Under the pieces are notes generated by a model. The model did not search any database, was not told where the DNA came from, and saw only the letters and a program-made list of their open reading frames with translations. The translations under genes were made by a program, and so were the position numbers. Shown here piece after piece: positions 1 through 7,939 of a stretch of DNA of 64,000 nt. The DNA lies in assembly GCA_018268465.1 (NCBI GenBank), contig JAFDWN010000002.1:345154-409153 (forward strand). The letters run 5' to 3'. Source of the stretch: Actinomycetota bacterium (GTDB lineage: Bacteria; Actinomycetota; Actinomycetes; Mycobacteriales; Mycobacteriaceae). How positions within the stretch are numbered: position 1 is the stretch's first letter; each line of letters starts with the position of its first letter.

Positions 1-871
1 CTGCGGTGCCGTCGACGTCGATGAGCACGATGGAATCCGCGTCCAGCGGGTAGCCGGTGTCGTAGAACTGCTGCAACCCGGCGATGCCGGCCCGGTCGAG
101 CCACTCCACGGCGGCAGGCACCACTCCCGTGGCGATGACCGCGGCGATGGTGTCGGCGGCGTCCCGGGCGGTACGGAATGCGCCCAGCAGGCTGTGGGTA
201 ACCTCGGCGATCGGCCGCAGTGCGACGGTTGCCTCGGTGACGATGCCCAAGGTGCCCTCCGATCCGATGATTACGCCGAGCAGGTCGGGGCCGTCATCGT
301 CGGCGCGCAGCGTGACAGCGGACCCGTCGGGCAGCACGAGATCTACCGACACGATGTGGTTGTAGGTGACTCCGTACTTCAAAGCATGTGGGCCGCCCGC
401 GTTTTCGATGATGTTGCCGCCTACGGTGGCAAGGTGCGCGGATACCGGATCGGGCGAGAAGCACAGGCCGTACGGGGCGAGATGGTCCTGCAGATCGGAG
501 TTGACGACGCCGGGCTCCACCCGGGCATACCGGCCCTCCACGTCGACCTGACGGATCTGGTTCAGGCCCGACAAGTCGAGCAGGACACGCCCGCCGGCCG
601 GCATCATCCCGCCTGAGCAGTTCGACGCGCCGCCGCGGGGAACGATCGGCACGCCGTACTCGGCGGCGATCCGCACGATCGCGGCGATGTCGTCGCGGCT
701 GCGTGGCCGCAACAACATCTCGGCGGTTCCACCGACACCCCAGAAGTCGTGGCCGCGCTCAGCGAGGACCGTCCCGTCGGTGATGACCTCACCGAGGCCG
801 GCGACGGCCGCGGTGAACCTTGCGATGGCCGTGCTCGCAGTGCCGTCGGTTTGCGAAGTGTGCGTGGGCAT
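1..871 (-). CDS. FAD-linked oxidase, GlcD / D-2-hydroxyacid dehydrogenase type (C-terminus outside window)
   Basis: The visible 290 residues are the N-terminal part of a flavoprotein of the glycolate oxidase GlcD / D-lactate dehydrogenase family, which oxidises 2-hydroxy acids to 2-oxo acids. The FAD-binding PCMH-type fold is evident: 'VPRGGASNCSGG' near residues 75-86, 'VGGNIIENAGGPHALKYG' and 'GSEGTLGIVTEA'. The ATG at 871 follows a GGAA-type ribosome site. The gene continues past base 1, so its length and C-terminal domain are unknown. It is third in a tight operon after benzoylformate decarboxylase and a tautomerase, so a 2-hydroxy acid feeding the decarboxylase (mandelate-like) is a reasonable guess for the substrate. 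Family is seen; substrate is inference. Confidence 0.85.
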   Translation of the reverse strand, partial: MPTHTSQTDGTASTAIARFTAAVAGLGEVITDGTVLAERGHDFWGVGGTAEMLLRPRSRDDIAAIVRIAAEYGVPIVPRGGASNCSGGMMPAGGRVLLDLSGLNQIRQVDVEGRYARVEPGVVNSDLQDHLAPYGLCFSPDPVSAHLATVGGNIIENAGGPHALKYGVTYNHIVSVDLVLPDGSAVTLRADDDGPDLLGVIIGSEGTLGIVTEATVALRPIAEVTHSLLGAFRTARDAADTIAAVIATGVVPAAVEWLDRAGIAGLQQFYDTGYPLDADSIVLIDVDGTA

Positions 872-925
872 TCCAGAAAGTTCCCTTCGTGGCATCAGTG
901 GGACAGCCCGCCGGGCCCGGACCTC

Positions 926-1339
926 TCAATCGTGGACGTCGGTTCCCTGCGCGCGTAACCACGCCTCCTCTTCCCCGGGGGCGGGTAGCACGCGTCCACC
1001 TTCGATCGCGAAATGTGCGGGGCTGTTTTGGATCACGACGAGGACGCGGTGAGCGGGAATGCCGGTCACCCGGGTAGCCGCCGCGGCGATCTCGGCCACC
1101 AATTGGCTACTTTGGGCCTCCGGGTGTCCGGTGCGGACCCAGCCGTTGATCAAGAGCGGCTGCGCGGGATGCCCGTCGGTGTAGACGTTGTCGGGGGCCA
1201 GTTCATGGAAGACGACGTTGACGTACGTGGCGGGGACGTGATTGATCATCGAGTGGATCCTGGTCATTTCCCCGGCCAGGCTGGCCTTCGTGTCGGCGCT
1301 CAGCGTCGACTGCACTGTCGTGCACGTGTAGACGGGCAT
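926..1339 (-). CDS. Tautomerase-superfamily protein
   Basis: A 137-residue protein beginning Met-Pro. After Met removal Pro would be the N-terminal catalytic base that defines the tautomerase (4-OT/MIF) superfamily. The length of about 135 residues and the pattern (TLSADTKASLAGEMTRIH near residues 12-29, later 'INGWVRTGHPEAQSSQLV') suit the cis-CaaD-like, tautomerase_3-type group, in which two short repeats are fused. It lies 3 bases after the decarboxylase stop and 54 bases before the FAD oxidase, so the three are probably co-transcribed. A role in keto-enol conversion of a 2-oxo acid intermediate, or as a dehalogenase or hydratase, is possible; the substrate cannot be read from sequence. 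Confidence 0.8.
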   Translation of the reverse strand: MPVYTCTTVQSTLSADTKASLAGEMTRIHSMINHVPATYVNVVFHELAPDNVYTDGHPAQPLLINGWVRTGHPEAQSSQLVAEIAAAATRVTGIPAHRVLVVIQNSPAHFAIEGGRVLPAPGEEEAWLRAQGTDVHD

Positions 1340-1342
1340 CTC

Positions 1343-2959
1343 TCAGCCCAGGAATGGCAGTTGCGGCTGGGTGGGCACCACGAGGACGGTGGGGCCGTCG
1401 GCCTCCAACGCCGCCTTGAACTCGCGTGCGAGGCTCTCGGTACCGTCCACGTTTGCCGTTCGGCACCCGAAACCAGTCGCCAACGCGGCGATATCGAGTC
1501 CGGGCAGGTTCAGCCCGGGCACATTGGGCGTCTTCTCCAACAACGCAAACGATTTGAGGATGGCGTACTCGCCATTGCGCTGCACCACGAACACGATGGG
1601 CAGCTTGTGCTGCGCGGCGGTCCAGATGGCCTGGATCGAGTACTGGAACGAACCGTCGCCGATCGAGGCGACGACGGTCCGCTTCACCCCGCGAGCCCGG
1701 TCCCCGAGCGCGATGCCCACCGCAGCCGGCACTCCCCAGCCGATGCCACCGCTGCCGGTGGCGAAGAAACTGCCCGACCGTCGGGTGGGCCACCACGTGA
1801 TGAGGTCCGCCAGCGTCGAGGTGGATTCCATCACGACCGCGGCGTCGTCGGGTTTGACCGAACTGAGCACCGCGTAGACGTCTTTGGGCAGCAATGGCGC
1901 GGATGCCATCGGCAGCTCGGCACCGATATCCCTGGTTAGCCCCGGAGGGGCCTGCCGGTCGCCGGGGACCTGCACAAGGTCGACCAGCTGCTCCAAGGCC
2001 GTGCCCACATCGCCGATCAGGCTGTCCCCGACCGGCGCGACCGCGGCGAGGTGGGGATCGGCGGTGATCTGCAGCACCTCGGTTCCCTCGGGTAGATACT
2101 CCCCGGCGACGTAGGGGTAGTACCGGAACACCTGCGCACCGATCGCGACGACCAAGTCGTAACCGGCGACGGCCTCGCTGACACCGGCGATCGTCAGGGG
2201 CAGCGGGCCACCGTAGAGCGGATGGTCTTCGGGGAACGAGCACCTGTCCGACAGCGCGCTGCCGCGCACCGGCGCGCGTAACTTCTCCGCGAAGGCGACA
2301 CCGGCATCCCAGGCGCCGGCGCGGTCCACCTCGGGGCCCAGCAGCAGCAGCGGCCGCTCCGCGTGGCTGATCCGGGCGGCGAACTCGCGCAGCCGCTCGG
2401 CATCGGGCTGGACCCGTCGGCTGACCGTCCTGACCACCGCGGGCCCCAGCGCCGGCTTGTCCCAGTCGTCGAGCGGGATGGACAGGAACACCGGGCCGGC
2501 CGGGGGTTGCGTCGCCACCGCGTAGGCGCGCATGAATGCCGCGGGGACATCTTCGGCGCGCGCGGGCTCATAGGCCCACTTGACCCACGGCTGCGGCATG
2601 AGCGTCGCGTCGGGGTTGTTCAAGTACGGGTCGCACAAGGACATTTCGCGGGTCTGCTGACCGGCGGTGACGATCAGCGGCGTATTCGCCCGGTACGCCG
2701 CGACAAGGCTGCCCATCGCGTTGCCGGTGCCCGCCGCGGTGTGCAGATTGACCAGCGCCGGCTTGCCGGTGGACTGGGCGTAGCCGTCGGCCATCGCCAA
2801 CACCGAGGCTTCCTGCAGGCCCAGGACGTAGGTGAAGTCATCCGGGAAGTCCTGCAGGAAGGTCTGCTCTGTGGAGCCGGGATTGCCGAACACCGTGGTC
2901 AGGCCCAGTGTTCTCAGCAAGTCATACGTGACGTCGTGAACGGTCTTCTGTTCGGCCAT
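1343..2959 (-). CDS. mdlC: Benzoylformate decarboxylase (ThDP-dependent)
   Basis: A 538-residue ThDP enzyme that matches Pseudomonas benzoylformate decarboxylase throughout, not only in cofactor motifs. Conserved active-site positions are visible: Ser29 in 'GNPGSTEQ', Glu50 in 'LQEAS', His73 in 'NLHTAAGTGN', and the His of 'FPEDHPLYGG' that corresponds to His281 of the Pseudomonas enzyme. The ThDP/Mg motif begins 'GDGSFQYSIQA'. The family decarboxylates benzoylformate to benzaldehyde. The start at 2959 was chosen because GGAGGG lies about 8 bases upstream and the homologous N-terminus begins here; the frame stays open further upstream but that part is unlike the family. It is first in the operon with the tautomerase and FAD oxidase and divergent from the LuxR-type regulator at 3150. 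Confidence 0.88.
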   Translation of the reverse strand: MAEQKTVHDVTYDLLRTLGLTTVFGNPGSTEQTFLQDFPDDFTYVLGLQEASVLAMADGYAQSTGKPALVNLHTAAGTGNAMGSLVAAYRANTPLIVTAGQQTREMSLCDPYLNNPDATLMPQPWVKWAYEPARAEDVPAAFMRAYAVATQPPAGPVFLSIPLDDWDKPALGPAVVRTVSRRVQPDAERLREFAARISHAERPLLLLGPEVDRAGAWDAGVAFAEKLRAPVRGSALSDRCSFPEDHPLYGGPLPLTIAGVSEAVAGYDLVVAIGAQVFRYYPYVAGEYLPEGTEVLQITADPHLAAVAPVGDSLIGDVGTALEQLVDLVQVPGDRQAPPGLTRDIGAELPMASAPLLPKDVYAVLSSVKPDDAAVVMESTSTLADLITWWPTRRSGSFFATGSGGIGWGVPAAVGIALGDRARGVKRTVVASIGDGSFQYSIQAIWTAAQHKLPIVFVVQRNGEYAILKSFALLEKTPNVPGLNLPGLDIAALATGFGCRTANVDGTESLAREFKAALEADGPTVLVVPTQPQLPFLG

Positions 2960-3010
2960 CGTGGAAAACCCTCCGAGGATGTGCGGACGACTCATCTGCA
3001 CCCATCCCAC

Positions 3011-3056
3011 ACCCCGGGTCCGCCCGCGCACCCCGTGGAAACCCCGGGTGTGCCCG
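3011..3056. promoter_or_regulatory. Direct repeat ACCCCGGGT-N2-GCCCG x2 in divergent intergenic region
   Basis: Two copies of ACCCCGGGT(CC/GT)GCCCG, at 3011-3026 and 3041-3056, lie 30 bases apart (about three helical turns) between the divergently transcribed mdlC and the LuxR-type regulator. A short inverted repeat CGGGG-TG-CCCCG follows at 3061-3072. The placement suits a regulator-binding region, plausibly for the adjacent regulator. This is inference from position and repetition. Confidence 0.4.
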
Positions 3057-3149
3057 AGACCGGGGTGCCCCGCGGCGCGCTGCGCCCTCGCAGACCACCG
3101 TCGCTTCGTCTCAGCTTTGGCCGGTTGGGGGGCTCGCTGACGTGCCAAG

Positions 3150-5906
3150 ATGACCGCCATGGGTCGGCACGTTCAACGCGGAGCGCTGGTGGGGCGCCAA
3201 CGCGAGCAACAGCTGCTTGCCGAACTGATGGACCGGGCGCGGGACGGCCGTAGCGGTGTGCTCGTCATTCGGGGCGATGCCGGCATCGGCAAGACCGCCT
3301 TGCTTTCCGACGCCCTCGGCAACGTCACCGACCATCGCACCATCCAGATCAGCGGTGCCGAATCGGAGATGGAGTTCGCCTATGCCGGGGTGCAGCAGTT
3401 GTGTGCCCCGCTGCTGGCTCGTGTCGACCAGTTACCCGAGCCGCAGAAGAAGGCGCTGCGGGTCGCATTGGGGCTCCGTGAGGGTGACGCGCCTGAACCA
3501 TTCCTGGTCGGCCTGGCAGTGCTGACGCTGCTCGGAGACGCCGGCGCCGAGCGGCCGACCGTCTGCGTCATCGACGACGCTCAGTGGATTGACAAGGCAT
3601 CCCTGAACACGCTGGCGTTCGTGGCACGCCGGCTCGTGGTGGACCCGTTGGTGATGATCTTCGCGGTCCGTGCGGCGGGCGCCGATCACGAGCTGGCCGG
3701 ACTGCCCGAGCTGCATCTGGGCGGACTCTCCGACAGCGATGCGCGCACACTGCTCACCACGGTGATGCCGGGCCGACTCGACGAGTCCGTGCGCGAGAAC
3801 ATCCTGGCCGAGTCGGGCGGAAACCCGTTGGCCTTGCTCGAACTGCACAACGCACTGTCCCCGGCGGGGTTGGCCGGCGGGTACGGACTAGCCACCGCAC
3901 GGCCGTTGGCGAGTCGGATCGAGCGGACGTTTGACCGACGCCTGCGCGAACTACCGCCACCGACTCGGACACTGCTGCTGCTCGCGGCCGCCGAGCCGGC
4001 CGGTGAGCCGGCCTGGTTGTGGGCGGCGGCCGGGTTGCTGGGAATCGGCGCGGAAGCGGCTGTCCCCGCGGAACAGGCCGGCCTGATCACCGTCGAGACC
4101 CGCCTGCGATTTCGCCATCCGCTGGTTCGTTCAGCTGTGTACCTCAACGCTTCCCCGTCGGACCGGAGGCGAGTCCATGCCGCGTTGGCGGAGGTGATGT
4201 CCGGTCCCACCGCAGAGGAGCACCGCGCCTGGCACCGGGCCCACGCGGTGAGCGCGCCCGACGAGACGACGGCGGTCGAACTCGTGCTGTCGGCTGAGCG
4301 AGCCCGCCGCCGTGGTGGCGCGGCCGCGGCGGCGGCGTTCCTGGCGTACGCCGTCGACCTGACGCCCGATCCTGTTCGCCGCGCCGAGCGCGCACTCGCC
4401 GCCGCCCAGGCCAAACTGGACGCCGGCGACCCGGAGGTGGCGGCCCGACTGCTGGCGGAGGTGGCCGGCGCCGAGGACGAACTGCTCAGTGCGCGTGTGG
4501 ATCTGCTGCGAGCGAAGATCGCCTTTGCCACCAGTCGCGGTCGCGACGCACCCCCGCTGCTGTTGGCGGCAGCCGAAAGATTGCGCCCCCTGGACTCCAC
4601 CCTCTCGCGCGAAACCTATCTCGAGGCGCTGATGGCCGCGATGATCGTCGGCCGACTCTTCGCCAACGACAACGAGTCCGCGACGGCGATAGCCGCCGCG
4701 GCGCGGTACGCCCCGCCACCCTCCGGCCCGCCCACCGCGGCTGACCTCTTCCTCGATGGCATCGTCGTCCGACTCACCGAGGGGCACACCCCCGCGGTCC
4801 CCCTGCTGCAACGGGCCATCCGCCAGTACCTGATCGAAGACGAACTCGGCACCGCGGATCCGCGTTGGCACGATGTGACCCTGCGGGTGCTCCTCGATCT
4901 GTTCGACCAGGACACCTACAGTTCACTCAATGCTCGCCAACTCGAACAGCTGCGTGTTGCAGGTGAATTGACGGTGCTGCCCGCCGCACTGACCACCTAC
5001 GCAGGGGTGTGTGTCACGTCCGGCGACTTTCGGCAAGCCGCCGACCTGCTCGAACAGTCCGAAGCGATCTCGCACGCGACCGGCGCGCCGCCCCATCGCT
5101 CCATCCAGACCTACCTTGCGGGCTACCGCGGCGACGAACAGGTGTGCCGGGGGCTCGTGCAGGCCACGATTGAGGAAGCCACCTCGCGCGGTGAGGGTAC
5201 CGAGGTCACGGTCGCACTCTTCTCGGCGGCCATTCTGCACAACGGACTCGGCCAGTACGAGGAATCACTGGCGGCGAGTTCGCTGGCGCTGGAGTTCGAC
5301 GACGTCGGCATGTACGGCCATCTGCTCAATGAGCTGGTGGAGGCCGCCACCCGGTCGGGCAATCTGGCCGTCGCCGAAACGGCGGTCGATGAGTTGATCG
5401 AGCGGGCGACGGCCAGTGGCACCCCGACCGCACTGGGTTATGCCGCCAGGGCGAAGGCACTTTTCATCGCAGGCCCCGACGCCGACGTCGAATACGCCGA
5501 AGCGATCACGCAATTGGAGAACAGTCCACTCGTCGGCATGTTGGCTCGCACGCACCTGCTGTACGGTGAGTGGCTGCGGCGCATGAATCGCCGAGCCGAG
5601 GCCCGTGATCGCCTACGCATCGCCCACGACATGTTCCTCCAGATGGGCGCCGAGGGTTTCGCGGAGCGGACTCGACGCGAGCTTCGGGCCGCCGGTGATG
5701 CCGACACCACCCGAGCCCGGCGGACGGCACCGGAATTGACGGCTCAGGAGAGCTACATCGCCCGGCTTGCCGGGGAGGGCTATACCAATTCCGAGATCGC
5801 CGGCCATCTGTTCATCAGCCCCCGCACGGTGGAGTGGCACCTGAGCAAGATCTTCGCCAAACTCGGTGTGACGTCGCGCCGCGAGCTGCGCAGCCTGCGC
5901 GAATAG
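3150..5906 (+). CDS. Large ATP-binding LuxR-family (LAL/MalT-like) transcriptional regulator
   Basis: A 918-residue regulator with an N-terminal AAA/NACHT-type ATPase (Walker A GDAGIGKT at 42-49, Walker B 'VCVIDDAQW'), a long alpha-helical TPR-like middle section, and a C-terminal LuxR helix-turn-helix in about the last 65 residues ('LTAQESYIARLAGEGYTNSEI', 'ISPRTVEWHLSKIFAKL', wrapped here as separate pieces). Members of this LAL group are ATP-dependent activators. It is divergent from the mdlC operon across a 190-base region with direct repeats, which makes it the likely activator of that operon. The second Met, three codons in, is an alternative start. A hairpin terminator follows at 5927-5954. 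Confidence 0.9.
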   Translation: MTAMGRHVQRGALVGRQREQQLLAELMDRARDGRSGVLVIRGDAGIGKTALLSDALGNVTDHRTIQISGAESEMEFAYAGVQQLCAPLLARVDQLPEPQKKALRVALGLREGDAPEPFLVGLAVLTLLGDAGAERPTVCVIDDAQWIDKASLNTLAFVARRLVVDPLVMIFAVRAAGADHELAGLPELHLGGLSDSDARTLLTTVMPGRLDESVRENILAESGGNPLALLELHNALSPAGLAGGYGLATARPLASRIERTFDRRLRELPPPTRTLLLLAAAEPAGEPAWLWAAAGLLGIGAEAAVPAEQAGLITVETRLRFRHPLVRSAVYLNASPSDRRRVHAALAEVMSGPTAEEHRAWHRAHAVSAPDETTAVELVLSAERARRRGGAAAAAAFLAYAVDLTPDPVRRAERALAAAQAKLDAGDPEVAARLLAEVAGAEDELLSARVDLLRAKIAFATSRGRDAPPLLLAAAERLRPLDSTLSRETYLEALMAAMIVGRLFANDNESATAIAAAARYAPPPSGPPTAADLFLDGIVVRLTEGHTPAVPLLQRAIRQYLIEDELGTADPRWHDVTLRVLLDLFDQDTYSSLNARQLEQLRVAGELTVLPAALTTYAGVCVTSGDFRQAADLLEQSEAISHATGAPPHRSIQTYLAGYRGDEQVCRGLVQATIEEATSRGEGTEVTVALFSAAILHNGLGQYEESLAASSLALEFDDVGMYGHLLNELVEAATRSGNLAVAETAVDELIERATASGTPTALGYAARAKALFIAGPDADVEYAEAITQLENSPLVGMLARTHLLYGEWLRRMNRRAEARDRLRIAHDMFLQMGAEGFAERTRRELRAAGDADTTRARRTAPELTAQESYIARLAGEGYTNSEIAGHLFISPRTVEWHLSKIFAKLGVTSRRELRSLRE

Positions 5907-5926
5907 GGTTGGTGGACAAATGTCTT

Positions 5927-5954
5927 CGGCGTCGCTCGGAGTGGAGCGACGCCG
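5927..5954 (+). terminator. Hairpin terminator after the LAL regulator
   Basis: An 11-bp perfect stem, CGGCGTCGCTC / GAGCGACGCCG, with a 6-base loop, lies 20 bases after the regulator's stop. There is no U-tract, as is common for mycobacterial hairpin terminators. Confidence 0.65.
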
Positions 5955-6015
5955 GGCCGTCGCCGGTGGTCGTTCCACGTCGGAGGTGGTGCGGTCGGCG
6001 GCCGCAACCGTGTCC

Positions 6016-6021
6016 TAATCT
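6016..6021 (+). promoter_or_regulatory. Putative -10 element TAATCT for the AIM24 gene
   Basis: TAATCT fits the mycobacterial TANNNT -10 pattern and would start transcription near 6028. That gives a leader of about 33 bases containing a GGAGGAA ribosome site before the ATG at 6061. Confidence 0.4.
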
Positions 6022-6060
6022 TGCTGCAATATCCGGAGAGCAGACCCGTGGAGGAACACC

Positions 6061-6924
6061 ATGACCGGACCCAACGCCGGTAGCTGGCAGCCCGACCCGG
6101 AGGGCCGGTTCGAGTTCCGGTGGTGGGACGGTCGGCAGTGGACCGACCAGGTGTCACATCAGGGACAGGTGGGGCGGGCGCCGCTGGGCGCGCCCCCGCC
6201 GCGCGCGGCCGCTCCCCAGGCGCAACCGGTGGCTGGGCCACCCGTCGGCGACGGATTCGCGGGCATCACAGGTGATCTGGTCGACGGCCGGTTCAGCGAG
6301 AAGGACGCGAAACCGATCGCCAACCAGAATTCGAAGATGCTGCGGGTGCACCTCGGTGAGCCGTTCATGGCCCGTCAGGGTTCGATGGTGGCCTACCAGG
6401 GCAATGTCGACTTCGCCTTCGAGGGCGGCGGCGCCTCGAAGTTCCTCAAGAAGGCGTTCACGGGAGAGGGATTGCCGTTGATGCGCTGCCAGGGGCAGGG
6501 CGACGTGTTTCTGGCTGACCGTGCCACCGACGTACATCTGCTTCAACTGACGAACGCGGGCCTGTCGATCAGCGGACGAAACGTCCTCGCCTTCTCCTCG
6601 AACCTCGACTGGAATATCGAGCGGGTCAAAGGGGGGAGCGTCGCCGCCGGGGGACTGTTCAACACGACGTTGCGAGGGACCGGCTGGGTGGCGTTGACCA
6701 CCGACGGCCAGCCGGTCGTTCTCGATGCCGCGGAGGCCCCGACATTCGCCGATACCAATGCGGTCGTCGCGTGGTCGGCGAATCTGCAGACGCACCTCAC
6801 GTTCAGCTTCAAGGCGGGTGCGCTGATCGGCCGGGGCTCCGGCGAGGCGATGCAGGTGTCGTTCGAAGGTCGCGGGTTCGTGATCATTCAGCCTTCGGAA
6901 GGTCTCCAGCTTCCCGCCGGGTAG
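6061..6924 (+). CDS. AIM24-family protein with N-terminal DUF2510 domain
   Basis: A 287-residue protein of two parts. Residues about 5-35 ('WQPDPEGRFEFRWWDGRQWT') form the short Trp-rich DUF2510 module often found at the N-terminus of actinobacterial membrane-associated proteins. After a Pro/Ala-rich linker, residues about 60-285 form an AIM24-type beta-rich fold ('GSMVAYQGNVDFAFEGGG', 'GEGLPLMRCQGQGDVFLAD', 'GRGSGEAMQVSFEGRGFVII'). The bacterial function of AIM24 proteins is not settled. A clear GGAGGAA site precedes the ATG. There is no signal peptide or membrane segment. The next gene, 148 bases on, is on the same strand but is probably separate. Confidence 0.82.
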   Translation: MTGPNAGSWQPDPEGRFEFRWWDGRQWTDQVSHQGQVGRAPLGAPPPRAAAPQAQPVAGPPVGDGFAGITGDLVDGRFSEKDAKPIANQNSKMLRVHLGEPFMARQGSMVAYQGNVDFAFEGGGASKFLKKAFTGEGLPLMRCQGQGDVFLADRATDVHLLQLTNAGLSISGRNVLAFSSNLDWNIERVKGGSVAAGGLFNTTLRGTGWVALTTDGQPVVLDAAEAPTFADTNAVVAWSANLQTHLTFSFKAGALIGRGSGEAMQVSFEGRGFVIIQPSEGLQLPAG

Positions 6925-7072
6925 CCCCACGTCTTCGGCTGCCGGGAAAGGTAGTGCCTGACAGGGATTCTCGGTCGCTGCGGGTCGGCGTGGCCCGTGG
7001 TCACCGAACGTGGGTAGCCTCGACCCCGACGGCCGTCGCAGTTGCGCGGCACCACTGGCGACAGGAGGACCC

Positions 7073-7552
7073 ATGGGACGACCATTCAAGGCAGTGATAC
7101 TTCTCGCGGCGATCGCGCTCGCCGCGGTCGGGACCATCGCGGTCGCCATTCGGTGGCAGATCACCCCCGTGCTGACGGCCGTCCGCAAGTTCAACCGTGG
7201 CTTCACCAACCCGCGCGCGTTGCGGGTCGCCGGCTCCGAATCGAGCAGCACCGGGATCATTCACCATGTCGGCCGGCGCAGCGGCCGGAGCTACCGGACG
7301 CCGATCACCGCCCTGCGGGTCGGGGACGGCTTCGTCATCGCACTGCCCTACGGCACCAACGCGGACTGGGTCCGCAACGTACTGGCCAGCGGCGGAGCGT
7401 TGATCGAAACCGCCGGGCAGCAATCGATGACCCGCAATCCGGTGATCGTGCCGACCGCCGACGTCAGCGCGGCGCTGCCCTACGGGCAGCGGCAGACGTT
7501 GCGGATGTTCGGGGTGACGCAGTGCCTGCGCCTGGAAATCGTCGCGTCATAG
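7073..7552 (+). CDS. Deazaflavin (F420)-dependent nitroreductase-family protein
   Basis: A 159-residue protein with one N-terminal membrane helix (residues about 5-27) followed by the F420H2-dependent quinone reductase / Ddn-type fold. The signature 'HHVGRRSGRSYRTPITALR' (near residues 62-80) corresponds to the family's GRKSG-R-P pattern, and 'ALPYGTNADWVRNVLASGG' is the usual second block. These split-barrel enzymes use reduced F420, a cofactor typical of mycobacteria. The ATG at 7073 is preceded four bases upstream by AGGAGG, so it is preferred over an in-frame start 63 bases earlier. Its end overlaps the end of the convergent gene at 7547 by 6 bases. Confidence 0.85.
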   Translation: MGRPFKAVILLAAIALAAVGTIAVAIRWQITPVLTAVRKFNRGFTNPRALRVAGSESSSTGIIHHVGRRSGRSYRTPITALRVGDGFVIALPYGTNADWVRNVLASGGALIETAGQQSMTRNPVIVPTADVSAALPYGQRQTLRMFGVTQCLRLEIVAS

Positions 7553-7939
7553 CGGACCCGTCCCGCTCGGCGCGACGTGATACGAGCTCGTTTCCCGACC
7601 TACCAATTCGACACTGTCACCGACGTCGACGATGACGGGGTCTTCGCTCGGCCGGGGAACGAACGGGATCTGGTGCAGACCGTAGAAGTCGTCGGTCACG
7701 AGGAAGGTGTGCGCGCGGGCGAACAACGGCTGGGCGTCGAACACCTTCACCCGTAGCTTCTCCCGGCTCAGTCTCCCCAATTCCCTGCCGGATTCGGGGT
7801 CGGTGATCACCGGCCCCGTGCGGGAACTGACCGCGAAGACCATGCCCGCCACCACTCCAGCGTCGGCGCCTCGGTTGATGACCAGCGTGTGGTCGTCCTC
7901 GATATGGGCGACCTGTCCGGTGATGATCGTTGCCGTCAC
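7547..7939 (-). CDS. Hypothetical protein with FlgT-C-like beta domain, coupled to upstream gene
   Basis: A 130-residue protein read from a GTG whose bases overlap the stop of the upstream gene in a GTGA motif, the usual sign of translational coupling. The body resembles the FlgT C-terminal / SH3-like beta fold: 'GQVAHIEDDHTLVINRG', 'DAGVVAGMVFAVSS' and 'ITDPESGRELG', where a binding face recognises an I-DP-TG-LG pattern. There is no signal peptide or membrane helix. The frame stays open upstream on this strand, but that part is low-complexity Arg-rich shadow of the neighbouring gene, so the start at 7939 is preferred. Function unknown; likely works with the membrane protein at 7936-8706. Confidence 0.65.
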   Translation of the reverse strand: MTATIITGQVAHIEDDHTLVINRGADAGVVAGMVFAVSSRTGPVITDPESGRELGRLSREKLRVKVFDAQPLFARAHTFLVTDDFYGLHQIPFVPRPSEDPVIVDVGDSVELVGRETSSYHVAPSGTGPL

